The notes under the pieces were generated by a model. The model was not told where the DNA came from. It was given only the letters and a program-made list of their open reading frames with translations, and ran no database searches. Of a stretch of 64,000 bases of DNA, positions 35,124-43,781 are shown in pieces (within the stretch, counting starts at the first letter, position 1; each line of letters starts with the position of its first letter). Origin of the DNA: Cellulosilyticum lentocellum DSM 5427 (GTDB lineage Bacteria > Bacillota > Clostridia > Lachnospirales > Cellulosilyticaceae); contig NC_015275.1 of the NCBI RefSeq assembly GCF_000178835.2, positions 1 through 64,000 of the forward strand, in the 5' to 3' direction. A program made the translations under genes and the position numbers.

Positions 35124-35165
35124 AAGGGACTAGAAGATTCATGAATAAACTAGTTCCTTTTATTT
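35124..35165 (+). terminator. Terminator of xylR, abutting the IS target site
   Basis: AAGGGACTAG (35124-35133) and CTAGTTCCTT (35150-35159) pair with one wobble and are followed by TTTATTTAT. The IS target duplication (35162-35169) begins inside this T-rich tail. Confidence 0.75.
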
Positions 35166-35212
35166 ATATGGCTCTATGTCAATAGTTGGGGTATCCCAAG
35201 TATGATGATGTA

Positions 35213-35258
35213 GAAGCAGTTAAGAAGATTTTTTAAATCTATCTTAGCTGCTTTTTTT
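35213..35258 (+). terminator. Terminator inside the left end of the IS
   Basis: AGCAGTTAAGA-AGATTT and AAATCTATCTTAGCTGCT pair with small irregularities and run into seven T (35252-35258). Reading on the plus strand it overlaps the end of the transposase gene, so it would stop outside transcription from entering antisense to the transposase. Confidence 0.65.
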
Positions 35259-36428
35259 ATTACACATATGTAGTATTCTACTTCTAAATCTTTCGAAGTT
35301 ACGATAACCATATGCGTTGCGTTTGAGAACTTTGATTTTGTTGTTTATACCTTCTGTATAACCATTTGTGTAAGGTGTAGTAAATGAATTAAGAATGCCA
35401 CCTATCCAGTTATTCATTGTTTGAGCAGCTGTAACAAAGCGAGGTAAACCGCTGTTTTCAGCATAAATGATCCACTTTGTAAGTCGTTCTTTGGCTGTAT
35501 TGTAATCTTCTGATGCCATTACCTCATAAAAACTTTCCTTAAGTAAATAGGCGTTAGATAGTTTTTCACTTGTATAAAGCATGACATTAAGTCTTTGTTT
35601 TTGATCATTATTTAAGTCATGATAGTGTTTAATGAGTAGAGATTTAGATCGCTTAAAGTATTTTCTTCGATGATCACAAAAGTCTTTTTGTACTTCTTTA
35701 CGAACAGCTTCAAAAGCCCATAAAACTTGTCTAGCATAATGATATTTATCAACGACATAAGTTGCAGAAGAGAAAATTTCACGGGATAAGTCACGATAAG
35801 TAGACCACATATCACTAATAAAGATAGAGGTTTGAGAAATATCAAACTTTAATAGGTATGAAGCTAAGTGAGTTTTATATCTATTAGGCAAAATATCTAG
35901 AACTCTATGATTTTCAGGGTCAGTAATAATACACTGATACTTCTCGTGATTGGTATTTCCTTTAAACTCATCAATAGCTAATACTTTAGGTAAAGAAGAT
36001 GGTGAGTAGGAAAGTTTATCAAAAATCCTAACAACAGTAGAAGTAGACAGATTAACATGCTGAGCAACACTCTTAAAAGAAGAAGTTGAAGCTAACTGAG
36101 ATAAAACGTAAAGAATTAAACGTGAGGTCATGCGATGATAGCGAGGAAGAAAGTCAATGCTTTCATAGAAACGCTTACCACAAGATTGACAAACATATCT
36201 TCTTTTTCTAAGAAGAAGGAGTGTATGAGAACCAAAGGAAGGAATATCTTTGATTTTTTGCCTGCGATAATCATGAATACGTTGTGTAGAATGGCCACAA
36301 CAAGGGCAAGCGTGAAGTTTACGTTGCATTTCAATTTCAAAGATAGTTTTATTTTCAGTATGGATAATATCTTTTATTAAAACACCTGATAGATTAAGAA
36401 GTTTTTGGGAATAATAAAAGGAGAGCAT
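35244..36428 (-). CDS. tnpA: ISL3-family transposase
   Basis: A DDE transposase of 394 residues. The N-terminus has the ISL3 zinc-binding part (HACPCCGHSTQRIHDYRRQKIKD...YVCQSCGKRFYE), then a helix-turn-helix (FKSVAQHVNLSTSTVVRIFDKL) and the catalytic core with VLAIDEFKGN, FISDMWSTYRDL, VDKYHYARQVLWAFE and the late TEGINNKIKVLKRNAYGYRNFERFRSRIL containing the Glu. I chose ATG 36428, with AAAGG nine bases upstream. The TTG at 36437 is too close to that site. It is not disrupted, so it may be active. Confidence 0.95.
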   Translation of the reverse strand: MLSFYYSQKLLNLSGVLIKDIIHTENKTIFEIEMQRKLHACPCCGHSTQRIHDYRRQKIKDIPSFGSHTLLLLRKRRYVCQSCGKRFYESIDFLPRYHRMTSRLILYVLSQLASTSSFKSVAQHVNLSTSTVVRIFDKLSYSPSSLPKVLAIDEFKGNTNHEKYQCIITDPENHRVLDILPNRYKTHLASYLLKFDISQTSIFISDMWSTYRDLSREIFSSATYVVDKYHYARQVLWAFEAVRKEVQKDFCDHRRKYFKRSKSLLIKHYHDLNNDQKQRLNVMLYTSEKLSNAYLLKESFYEVMASEDYNTAKERLTKWIIYAENSGLPRFVTAAQTMNNWIGGILNSFTTPYTNGYTEGINNKIKVLKRNAYGYRNFERFRSRILHMCNKKSS

Positions 36429-36639
36429 AGTCGACAACCTTTCTGTAAGTATTAGTCATACTTAGGATTGTTGAAAATGCTCTTTTATTATGCAATCATT
36501 TTTTCAAACCCCAACATTTATTGTAGAGCCATTTATATTTGAATATTAAGTTCTTAAGAAATCTTAATTCATAAAGGATAAAGATATTAAGAAACACCCG
36601 TTATGCTAATAGTAGAACAAGTAAGATAGGAGATAAAAA

Positions 36640-37587
36640 ATGGCTAAAAGGGATTATAGAAGCTACAATATTCTTGGGGATGAGATGCAAAAAGAGATAG
36701 AACTACAAGATTTAGTCCAAGAAGATAGTAAAAATCAAGAGGTAGAACTTGATAAAGAAGAACAAAATAAATCGCATATAAATCAGCAAGCATTCCCTCA
36801 TTTAGAGTCTGCAAAGCAAGCTAATACGACTCAAGAAATAAACATTTTGAAGAAAGAAACTACTGATAGCAAATCATTTTTAGAAATGTCTATCACTCAA
36901 GAGGGCATAAATATAGATAATAATCAAACCAAGGAAGAAGCCAACTTAGTTCAAGAAAATGCAGAAGTAGCAGAGGAACTTGAAAAAAGTAAATCTACAG
37001 CTAGAAAAAGCCGTTTAAGTAAGATCAATGAAACTTTAGATAAAATAAGTACAAGTAAAATTAAATCAGAAAAAGTAGATTTAGCTAACCTATCTACTGA
37101 AAATATAAAGTCCTTTGAAAAAGAAATAACAGATTCTATGAGCAAAGAACAAACATATCATGAAAATCATAATACGTATAATATAAACAATGATACTTCA
37201 TTTTCAACTTATAAGGATAATTATCAAAAGAAGGAGCGAAGCAGATTTGTTAAATGGGGAATGCGTCTAGCGAAACTTATACTTATTTTAATGCTTTTAC
37301 CTTTTATCGGGATTATTGGAAGTGTCATACTTACTTTTCTTGGATTTTTTATAGCTGGAATAGTAGGTTCTTTTGGTGTGGGAATATTCATTATAGGGAT
37401 AACCAGCTTTTTTGCTACTCAAATTAGTGCATTATTAATTGCCCTTGGAATAACAAGTAGTATAACGGCGCTGGCCTTTGGTTCTATTTTAACCATCCTA
37501 TTTATTATGATGATTAAACAAATAAGAAATCTAATACAAAGATATCGTAAGCCTAGAAGAATACGCACTAGTCAGGAGGGGAGATAG
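36640..37587 (+). CDS. Membrane protein with long charged N-terminus, function unknown
   Basis: A 315-residue protein. Residues 1-205 are charged, low in aromatics and likely disordered or coiled (runs of E, K, Q, S, N). Residues 208-300 contain three or four membrane segments (LAKLILILMLLPFIGIIGSVILTFL; GSFGVGIFIIGITSFFA; ALLIALGITSSITALAFGSILTILFIMMI), then a basic tail. The hydrophobic part recalls the small membrane proteins paired with DUF4097 proteins in other clostridia, but I cannot name the family. AGGAGAT precedes the ATG. The next gene starts two bases after the stop, so they are one operon. Confidence 0.75.
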   Translation: MAKRDYRSYNILGDEMQKEIELQDLVQEDSKNQEVELDKEEQNKSHINQQAFPHLESAKQANTTQEINILKKETTDSKSFLEMSITQEGINIDNNQTKEEANLVQENAEVAEELEKSKSTARKSRLSKINETLDKISTSKIKSEKVDLANLSTENIKSFEKEITDSMSKEQTYHENHNTYNINNDTSFSTYKDNYQKKERSRFVKWGMRLAKLILILMLLPFIGIIGSVILTFLGFFIAGIVGSFGVGIFIIGITSFFATQISALLIALGITSSITALAFGSILTILFIMMIKQIRNLIQRYRKPRRIRTSQEGR

Positions 37588-37589
37588 AC

Positions 37590-38798
37590 ATGAAGAAATG
37601 GCTTATTATTTTTAGCATAATATTTGGAATAGGCTTTATAACAAGTGCTGTTATTGCTGGACAAGTTTATTATAAAGAGCTCAATGCATACACAGACTAT
37701 GATAAGCAGGACTTAGATATAAATGCTCTACAAAGTATTTATATTGATTCCCAGATTCCTGTCCAAGTAGAAGTAACTCAAGGAAAACCATACGTAGAGT
37801 TTAGCCAAAACTTTACAGACCTACTAGGTATGGCACCTGAATTTGAATTAGAAGTAAAAACAAAAGGAAATAGCACCTATGTTAATTTGGAGCAAACTAA
37901 AGAAATAACAGTCTATTTAGGAATTCAAGAGGATAAAGCAAGTCTTACAGTCTATTTACCTCAGAAGGCATATGATACGATACAGATAAAAAACAATGAG
38001 TATAGCTACTATAGTAAGTATAGAGATAATAACATTAACCTAGAAGATATAGATGTAAAAAAGTTTGAAATTGACATGGAATATTCAGAAGTAAAACTAA
38101 AAGGGAGTTATGAGCAAATATCAGCACATATCAATTCAGGAATATTAGAAATTCATTCTAATCAGCCAGCACAATTAGAAGTGCAAGGAAGGGTAAAAGC
38201 TAATTTAACAGGCCAGTACCAAGGTATTGATATACAAGATATAGAGAATAGAGAGATTTATGTAGAGTCAGAAATACCTACTAATATTAAACTATCAAGT
38301 AATTATTCTAATATTAAATTAAGAGGGAAATATGATAAGATTAACGTAGCAGGTTATAGTAATAGTATAGATGCTAAATCAGATAGTGTATGTAAGATTA
38401 CCGTAGAAGATGAAAGTAGTATTATTAACTTAAATGGTGCTTTTAAAGAAATAGCACTCAATGGTGAACGTGCTTCTATAGATATACAAACAACAGTTAT
38501 ACCTGAATACATTAAATTATTAGGTTATGTTACAGAGCCAGTTAATTTAACTTTACCTTCTAATATTCAAGGCTTCCAAGTGAAATATTTAAGTAATAAC
38601 CAAACTGAAGACTATTATGATGACTATTATGAAGATAGAAACAAGGTATTAAGTGAATTTGATGTAATAGAAGGCATATCACCAAAAGGAGAGAAAATAT
38701 ACACCTATGGGGATGGTTCTACACCGATTACTTTAGAGGCTGACTCAGATTCTAGATTAGAGATTATAGATGGTGGCTATAGCAGTGAAGTACAATAG
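37590..38798 (+). CDS. Exported beta-repeat protein (DUF4097-like)
   Basis: A 402-residue protein with an N-terminal membrane segment or uncleaved signal (residues 3-27) and an outside domain of repeated short beta strands (IDSQIPVQVEVTQGKPYVEFSQ; NIKLSSNYSNIKLRGKYDKINVAGYSNSIDAKS). This resembles DUF4097 adhesin-like repeats found next to sensor systems. The C-terminus is acidic and Tyr-rich (TEDYYDDYYEDRNK). Likely role: an envelope partner of the following sensor kinase. This is inferred from the operon. The AGGAGGGGAG site lies in the end of the previous gene. Confidence 0.75.
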   Translation: MKKWLIIFSIIFGIGFITSAVIAGQVYYKELNAYTDYDKQDLDINALQSIYIDSQIPVQVEVTQGKPYVEFSQNFTDLLGMAPEFELEVKTKGNSTYVNLEQTKEITVYLGIQEDKASLTVYLPQKAYDTIQIKNNEYSYYSKYRDNNINLEDIDVKKFEIDMEYSEVKLKGSYEQISAHINSGILEIHSNQPAQLEVQGRVKANLTGQYQGIDIQDIENREIYVESEIPTNIKLSSNYSNIKLRGKYDKINVAGYSNSIDAKSDSVCKITVEDESSIINLNGAFKEIALNGERASIDIQTTVIPEYIKLLGYVTEPVNLTLPSNIQGFQVKYLSNNQTEDYYDDYYEDRNKVLSEFDVIEGISPKGEKIYTYGDGSTPITLEADSDSRLEIIDGGYSSEVQ

Positions 38799-38818
38799 GC
38801 CTAAAAGAAGGTGAAATA

Positions 38819-40573
38819 ATGAAGATTAGAAGGAAAAAACAACCCAAACATATCAATAAGCTACCTCTTAAGGAAAGAATAGGTAAGGTTTATGAAAGAG
38901 GAAAGACAACGGTTGGAAAACATTTATGGTTAGAATTATTAGCTATGGTGATATTGGCACTTATGGCAGCAACTGTTGTTTTCTTGGTAGTATCTCATTT
39001 TATTAATCGTACGGATATGGGAACAAATGAATATGTTACTTATACTGAAGGCAGAGAATACGTTCAAAATCAATTACTCAATATGGTACAAGAAATTAAT
39101 AATTTAGAGGTATCAGATATTGGTAAGAATATTGATTATACTGCTTTAGAGGAAGCTATCCAATATGAAGATGAATATAGAATTGAGCAACTTTTAGGAC
39201 TAAATGAAGAAGAGTTAAATGCAGGAAATAACAATAGAGAGTCAGCTCTAAGTGCACTTTATACCAAGTTATTAGAGTTGTATCATAACAATACCTGGAG
39301 TAAAGAAAATGTTGATCAGGCTATAACAGAGTATTTTACTTCTAGAGGAATGACAAAAGAGATACTAGTAGAAGCAAGAATAAAAGAGATATTAGATAAT
39401 GCATTAGGTGACTATTTCTTTTATAGCGATTCTGTGACTTATTTAGTAGATGGTACAGGAAAGATTATGTATCAAGATGGTGTAGTGGATAGTTTGAATT
39501 TGATTAATGCGATTCAAAAAACCAATAATAGTGAGGCTAGTGGGGATAGTAGTAAATTTGTAGGTATTTATCCAGTTACTTTAAATAATGAAGTGTATTA
39601 TTTATATAATGAAACGGCCATAGAACCTTTTTCACATACTGTTCATACAGACTTAGGTAATGTTCTAGGCTTTATTGCAGGTGCAGGTTTATTTATTTTA
39701 ATCATTTTTAGATTAACTAGGGATAAGGTGGCTTATATTGAATATCTTTCAGAGTGCTTAGGAGAAATTTCAAAGGGTAATTTAAATTATAAAATAGAAG
39801 TAATAGGTGAAGATGAATTAGCGGAGGTAGCTCAATCTATCACTCACATGGAAAAAGAGTTAAAATATCAGATAGAAGCACAGATGCAAGCAGAAAAAAG
39901 TAAGAATGAACTTGTTACTAATGTAGCTCATGATCTTAGAACACCACTTACTTCTATTATAGGATATATTGGTTTAGTAAAAGATGGAGGGTTTCACGAT
40001 AAAGAAGATCAAGTGAAGTACCTAGATATCGCCTATACTAAGGCTGAAAAATTAAAGGTATTAATTGAAGACCTTTTTGAACTAACTAAATTCCATCAAC
40101 AAGCCATTAAATTAAAAAAAGAGAAAATTTCTTTGAGTAACTTAATGAATCAATTAATTGAGGAGCTCATGCCTTTAGCAAGTGATAAAAATATCGAGAT
40201 AGAAACTTATATTGATAGTACAGGAACTACGGCAGAGGTAGATATTCAGAAGATGACAAGAGTATTTGAAAATCTTATTGAAAATGCCATTAAGTATAGT
40301 CCACAAGGAGAAGCTATATATGTGGAGCTCCGTGCTATAGGAGACAAAATTTACGTCGCAGTTAGTAATGCTTTTGAAAATATCTCACCAGAAGAGGTAT
40401 CACTTTTCTTTGAACGCTTTTATAGAGCAGATAAATCTAGGAATAGCATGGCAGGAGGAAGTGGTTTAGGGCTAGCCATTGCTAAAAATATAGTAGAGTT
40501 ACATGGTGGTGAAATAGGAGCGACTATTAATGAAGATTTAATTAGCTTTAAAATAGGATTACCTAGGACATAA
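38819..40573 (+). CDS. Sensor histidine kinase (VanS-like HAMP-HisKA)
   Basis: A 584-residue kinase. A basic N-terminus leads to membrane segment 1 (about 38-62), an outside sensor domain of about 220 residues (63-280), segment 2 (about 283-302), HAMP, HisKA with the phospho-His in NELVTNVAHDLRTPLTSIIGYIGLV, and HATPase_c with VFENLIENAIKYSPQGE and SGLGLAIAKNIVELHGG. The large outside domain has no family I recognise. It starts 20 bases after the DUF4097-like gene. Partner regulator is 70 bases downstream. Confidence 0.92.
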   Translation: MKIRRKKQPKHINKLPLKERIGKVYERGKTTVGKHLWLELLAMVILALMAATVVFLVVSHFINRTDMGTNEYVTYTEGREYVQNQLLNMVQEINNLEVSDIGKNIDYTALEEAIQYEDEYRIEQLLGLNEEELNAGNNNRESALSALYTKLLELYHNNTWSKENVDQAITEYFTSRGMTKEILVEARIKEILDNALGDYFFYSDSVTYLVDGTGKIMYQDGVVDSLNLINAIQKTNNSEASGDSSKFVGIYPVTLNNEVYYLYNETAIEPFSHTVHTDLGNVLGFIAGAGLFILIIFRLTRDKVAYIEYLSECLGEISKGNLNYKIEVIGEDELAEVAQSITHMEKELKYQIEAQMQAEKSKNELVTNVAHDLRTPLTSIIGYIGLVKDGGFHDKEDQVKYLDIAYTKAEKLKVLIEDLFELTKFHQQAIKLKKEKISLSNLMNQLIEELMPLASDKNIEIETYIDSTGTTAEVDIQKMTRVFENLIENAIKYSPQGEAIYVELRAIGDKIYVAVSNAFENISPEEVSLFFERFYRADKSRNSMAGGSGLGLAIAKNIVELHGGEIGATINEDLISFKIGLPRT

Positions 40574-40642
40574 TAAAGGCACTATAATTGAAAGTAGTAA
40601 TATAAACCATAATATGGGGCAATAAGCAAATGAGGTGATTAA

Positions 40643-41335
40643 ATGGGGCAAGAAACAATACTCATAGTAGATGATGAAAAAGAAATAAGGGATTTAATAG
40701 AAATCTATTTGAAAAATGAGGGCTATATAGTAGAGAAAGCAGGGACAGGTCTAGAGGCACTGCAGTTAGTAGAGGAGAGACAGATAGACCTTATTATATT
40801 AGATGTTATGATGCCAGTAGTAAATGGGATAGATGCTTGCATCAAGATTAGAGAACAATATAATACGCCGATTATTATGCTTTCAGCTAAGGTAGAGGAC
40901 ATTGATAAAATATTAGGCCTTTCAGTTGGAGCAGATGATTACCTCGCAAAACCGTTTAATCCACTAGAGCTTATTGCTAGGGTAAAGGCTCAGCTTCGTC
41001 GATTTACTAAGTTAAATACGGCACATACAAGTAGTAAGGTTTTAGAGCAAGACGGATTAACGCTTAATTTAGAAACAGGTAAGGTGCATAAGAATGGAGA
41101 TGAAATTAATCTTACACCTACTGAATTAAGTATATTAAAACTTTTATGGATGAATAAAGGTATGGTGTTTAAAATAGAGACGATTTATGAACGTGTATGG
41201 GGTCAAGAGTATTTTGATAATAATAACACAGTGATGGTTCATATTAGGAAGCTAAGGGAGAAAATAGAAGAAAATCCTAGAACGCCTGATTATATTTACA
41301 CGGTATGGGGTGTAGGCTATAAGTTTGGAGAATAG
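40643..41335 (+). CDS. OmpR-family response regulator (VanR-like)
   Basis: A 230-residue regulator. Receiver: ILIVDDEKEIRDLIEIYLKNEGY, phospho-Asp in LIILDVMMPVVNGID, IIMLSAKVEDIDKILGLSVGADDYLAKPFNPLELIARVKAQLRR. DNA-binding winged helix: LTPTELSILKLLWMNKGMVFKIETIYERVWG and VMVHIRKLREKIEENPRTPDYIYTVWGVGYKF. The start uses GAGGTGATTAA-ATG, the same arrangement as in front of the putative AUC start at 27416. Last gene of the 36640-41335 operon; a strong terminator follows. Confidence 0.94.
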   Translation: MGQETILIVDDEKEIRDLIEIYLKNEGYIVEKAGTGLEALQLVEERQIDLIILDVMMPVVNGIDACIKIREQYNTPIIMLSAKVEDIDKILGLSVGADDYLAKPFNPLELIARVKAQLRRFTKLNTAHTSSKVLEQDGLTLNLETGKVHKNGDEINLTPTELSILKLLWMNKGMVFKIETIYERVWGQEYFDNNNTVMVHIRKLREKIEENPRTPDYIYTVWGVGYKFGE

Positions 41336-41340
41336 AAGGA

Positions 41341-41385
41341 ATATAAAAGAGATGGACATTTTAGAAAGTCCATCTCTTTTATATC
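41341..41385. terminator. Strong terminator after the response regulator
   Basis: ATATAAAAGAGATGGAC (41341-41357) and GTCCATCTCTTTTATAT (41369-41385) form a perfect 17-bp stem with an 11-base loop, with U/A tracts built into both arms. Confidence 0.85.
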
Positions 41386-41543
41386 TTACAAGTGATGTTA
41401 AGATTGCGTCAAGAAACTGCATAATGGATTGACTGTATAAATAGAATCTATATAATATATAAAAATATAAAAAAGTTAGAAAGTAAGCTGGAGTAGGTCT
41501 GAGAATAAGGTTAGAAAGTACGGGGAAAGGGAGAAGAGAATAG

Positions 41544-42044
41544 ATGAAGAAAGCAAAATTAATTTTTAAGATAGTGGGGTTATTTGCTTTAATAGGCACA
41601 ATTTCAACAATTGTACTATTTTTAATGTGGAAACAAAATGAGATTATTAAAAGAGATGGTATACGTTTACCTTATTTAGATGATGTAACACGTTTTGAAG
41701 TACATTATCCTTATAATTGGGAAACTGCAAAAGGTAAGGTAAAGCAAGAAGATAAAAAAGGTATTTGTATCTATGTAAATGAGGATGAAAAGGAAACTAT
41801 TTATTGTTATTATACTGATCAACCTATTGAATTAGAAAAAACAGATTCTGATAGTACAATTTTTGAAACCACAAATGGTCTAAAAGGCAACATGTTTATT
41901 AAGGAAGAAAATGAACGCAAAATTATAGATCTAGTATTTGAAAGTCAAAAATATGGTATACATATAGACGTATCTAAGCAAAATTGGCAGCAAAATGAGG
42001 ATGCCATTATGAAGATAATGAAATCCTTTATAATTATTCAATAG
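41544..42044 (+). CDS. Membrane-anchored protein of unknown function
   Basis: A 166-residue protein with one N-terminal membrane segment (residues 8-28) and an outside domain of about 135 residues. The pattern (RFEVHYPYNWE...ICIYVNEDEKETIYCYYTDQPIE...AIMKIMKSFIIIQ) recalls PsbP-like exported domains, but the match is too loose to assign. It has no lipobox. The GGGAGAAGAG site is close to the ATG. It stands alone between two terminators. Confidence 0.65.
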   Translation: MKKAKLIFKIVGLFALIGTISTIVLFLMWKQNEIIKRDGIRLPYLDDVTRFEVHYPYNWETAKGKVKQEDKKGICIYVNEDEKETIYCYYTDQPIELEKTDSDSTIFETTNGLKGNMFIKEENERKIIDLVFESQKYGIHIDVSKQNWQQNEDAIMKIMKSFIIIQ

Positions 42045-42135
42045 CCCAAAAGTTCATATAAGGTGTTGAGTTATTTAATCTTAGAACATTAAGATGCTAA
42101 TAAAGCGCCTATTTATACTTAAGTATTATATCATG

Positions 42136-42230
42136 CTTAGTGGGAGAAGCTGAGCAATTATGCACTGTGAGTTTAAAAAGGTTAAGATTTGCAGGGAATC
42201 AGAAGTTTGAGACTCTGCATTATTTTTTTG
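42136..42230 (+). ncRNA. Possible small RNA or long 3' tail with two hairpins
   Basis: Between the 166-residue gene and marR, TGCTTAGT (42134-42141) and GCTGAGCA (42149-42156) form an 8-bp hairpin (two G-U pairs). About 35 bases later TGCAGGGAATC pairs with GAGACTCTGCA (8 of 11) and runs into TTTTTTT (42190-42230). A TATTAT at 42124-42129 could be a -10 for a start near 42136, but no -35 is seen. It may simply be the far 3' end of the upstream mRNA. Confidence 0.3.
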
Positions 42231-42506
42231 TTGAAAAGCAATATTTTCTTATTTTAGAGATATTTATATTGAGAATATGTCTAGCTATATTTATATGTTA
42301 GATTAGATAACATGGCTTTTAATAAAAAAAACTATCTATAGACTTTGTAATATGGAATAGATGTAAATAGAAAATTAATTATTGTATTATTTAAGAGGAT
42401 AAAGCATTAATAGATAATAAAAATAATACTAGGTCATAACGATGAATTGAATAGGATTTTAAATATAGGAATAAATATTAATTAAATATAAAATATTATA
42501 AAAATA

Positions 42507-42535
42507 TTGACTTGGAATAAGAGAGGTAATATATT
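42507..42535 (+). promoter_or_regulatory. Promoter of the marR-flavodoxin operon
   Basis: TTGACT (42507-42512), a 17-base spacer and TATATT (42530-42535). The -10 lies inside the first of two identical palindromes. Confidence 0.75.
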
Positions 42536-42557
42536 ACGTATAAAGGTAATATATTAC
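42526..42557. promoter_or_regulatory. Twin palindromic operators, probable MarR autoregulation site
   Basis: The perfect 12-bp palindrome GTAATATATTAC occurs twice, at 42526-42537 and 42546-42557, with centres 20 bp (two helical turns) apart. Copy 1 covers the -10 box and copy 2 covers the transcription start. Placement directly in front of a MarR-type gene points to self-repression. Confidence 0.75.
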
Positions 42558-42584
42558 CTTTCTTATTTACTTAGGAGGAGTAGT

Positions 42585-43073
42585 ATGGCAAAACAAGTAG
42601 CTGTAGATATACAGGAGATAGGACCTAGTAAGTTTATATTCGCGGTACTTCACGTATTAGCTAATAAGATTCAAGGGGTTGCAGATAGAGGGCCGGGGGA
42701 TATCAGCTTAAAGCAGTGGTTACTAGTCATTATGATTCTTCAATTTGAAGAAGAACCACCTACTTTAACTCAAGTTTCTGAAGCATTAGGAAGTTCGAGA
42801 CAAAATGTAAAGCAGCTAGCCTTAAAGTTACTAGATAAAGGTCTTATAAAAATGGAAAAAGATTCAAATGATGCTAGGATCTTAAGACTAAGAGTATGTC
42901 CTAAGTGTTATGAATATTTCCGGGGAAAACTTGTATATCAAGAACATTTTCTAGAATTACTGTATAAAGACATACCAGAAGAAGAAATAAAAGTGACAGC
43001 CCGATGCTTACAAAGACTATTAGAAAATATAATAAAAATGGAAGAGCTAGTAAATGGAGGTTATGAAATATGA
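42585..43073 (+). CDS. MarR-family transcriptional regulator
   Basis: A 162-residue winged-helix regulator: dimerising helices at both ends and a DNA-binding core LKQWLLVIMILQFEEEPPTLTQVSEALGSSRQNVKQLALKLLDKGLIKMEKDSNDARILRLRV, typical of MarR. MarR proteins release DNA on binding small ligands or oxidation; cysteines are in the C-terminal part (VCPKCYEYF; ARCLQRL). I chose ATG 42585, with AGGAGGAG upstream. The frame is open further to TTG 42507, but that is the -35 box itself. The stop overlaps the flavodoxin start by four bases, so they are co-translated. Confidence 0.9.
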   Translation: MAKQVAVDIQEIGPSKFIFAVLHVLANKIQGVADRGPGDISLKQWLLVIMILQFEEEPPTLTQVSEALGSSRQNVKQLALKLLDKGLIKMEKDSNDARILRLRVCPKCYEYFRGKLVYQEHFLELLYKDIPEEEIKVTARCLQRLLENIIKMEELVNGGYEI

Positions 43074-43585
43074 AAACATTAGTGGTTTATGCATCAAAAC
43101 ATGGTGCAACAAAAGTAGGAGCAGAACGTATAGCAAAAGGACTTGAAGGTGAAGTACAGCTTGTTAGTATAAAGGATAAGAGTGATATTGTTTTAGATAA
43201 CTATGAGAAAGTTATATTAGGTACACCTATTTATGCAGGAATGATTAATAAAGATATTAAAAGCTTTTGTGAAGCTCATATGGACATTTTAAAAACTAAA
43301 AAAGTAGCCCTTTATTTTTGCTGTATGGATTCTAGCCAAATAGAAAATTATCTTAAAAATAATTTCACAGAAGAATTTATTAAAAATTTAACTGCTGTAG
43401 AAAGTTGCGGAGGTGCCTTTTACTTTAAAAAAATGAATTTCTTTGAAAAATTTATTATAAAGAAAATAACAGAATCCAAAGAAAAGACAAAAGAAAATCC
43501 AGCTAAAGTAGATACTAAAGTAGATATAGAGCTTTTTGATGAAGAAAGAATTAGCAAATTTACAACAGCACTTAATCAAGCATAG
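43070..43585 (+). CDS. Flavodoxin-domain protein (HemG-like family)
   Basis: A 171-residue FMN protein of the flavodoxin_5 type. The N-terminal phosphate loop is VVYASKHGATKVGAERIAKGL and a second FMN-contacting loop is VILGTPIYAGMINKDIKSF. Some members are protoporphyrinogen oxidases, but no haem genes lie nearby. A general flavin redox or menaquinone-linked role is as likely. It starts in the stop codon of marR (ATGA). The MarR regulator and its operators most likely control it. Confidence 0.85.
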   Translation: MKTLVVYASKHGATKVGAERIAKGLEGEVQLVSIKDKSDIVLDNYEKVILGTPIYAGMINKDIKSFCEAHMDILKTKKVALYFCCMDSSQIENYLKNNFTEEFIKNLTAVESCGGAFYFKKMNFFEKFIIKKITESKEKTKENPAKVDTKVDIELFDEERISKFTTALNQA

Positions 43586-43781
43586 GAGCTTCTAGTTATT
43601 AATAAGGGGATAGAAATTATTATAACTATTAATACAACTATAAATTAGAAACATTAAAGTATAGTAAACATTATGGTTATAAATTAAAGCATAAAGCTCC
43701 TGCTCTAAGTATGGATTAGATGGTTCAAGTTATTAGAGTGTTAGTAGTAAGCTACTGGAAAGAAAGATCAGGGGAGAAAAT

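Larger units (their letters stand above)
35162..36538. mobile_element. Complete ISL3-family insertion sequence with target duplication
   Basis: The element spans 35170-36530 (1361 bp). Its ends are imperfect 23-bp inverted repeats: GGCTCTATGTC...GTTGGGGT at 35170-35192 and the matching ACCCCAAC...GTAGAGCC at 36508-36530 (17 of 23 positions match). It is flanked on both sides by the same 8 bases, ATTTATAT (35162-35169 and 36531-36538), the target duplication length expected for ISL3. One intact transposase gene is inside. Because the ends, duplication and gene are all whole, the insertion looks recent. Confidence 0.95.
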
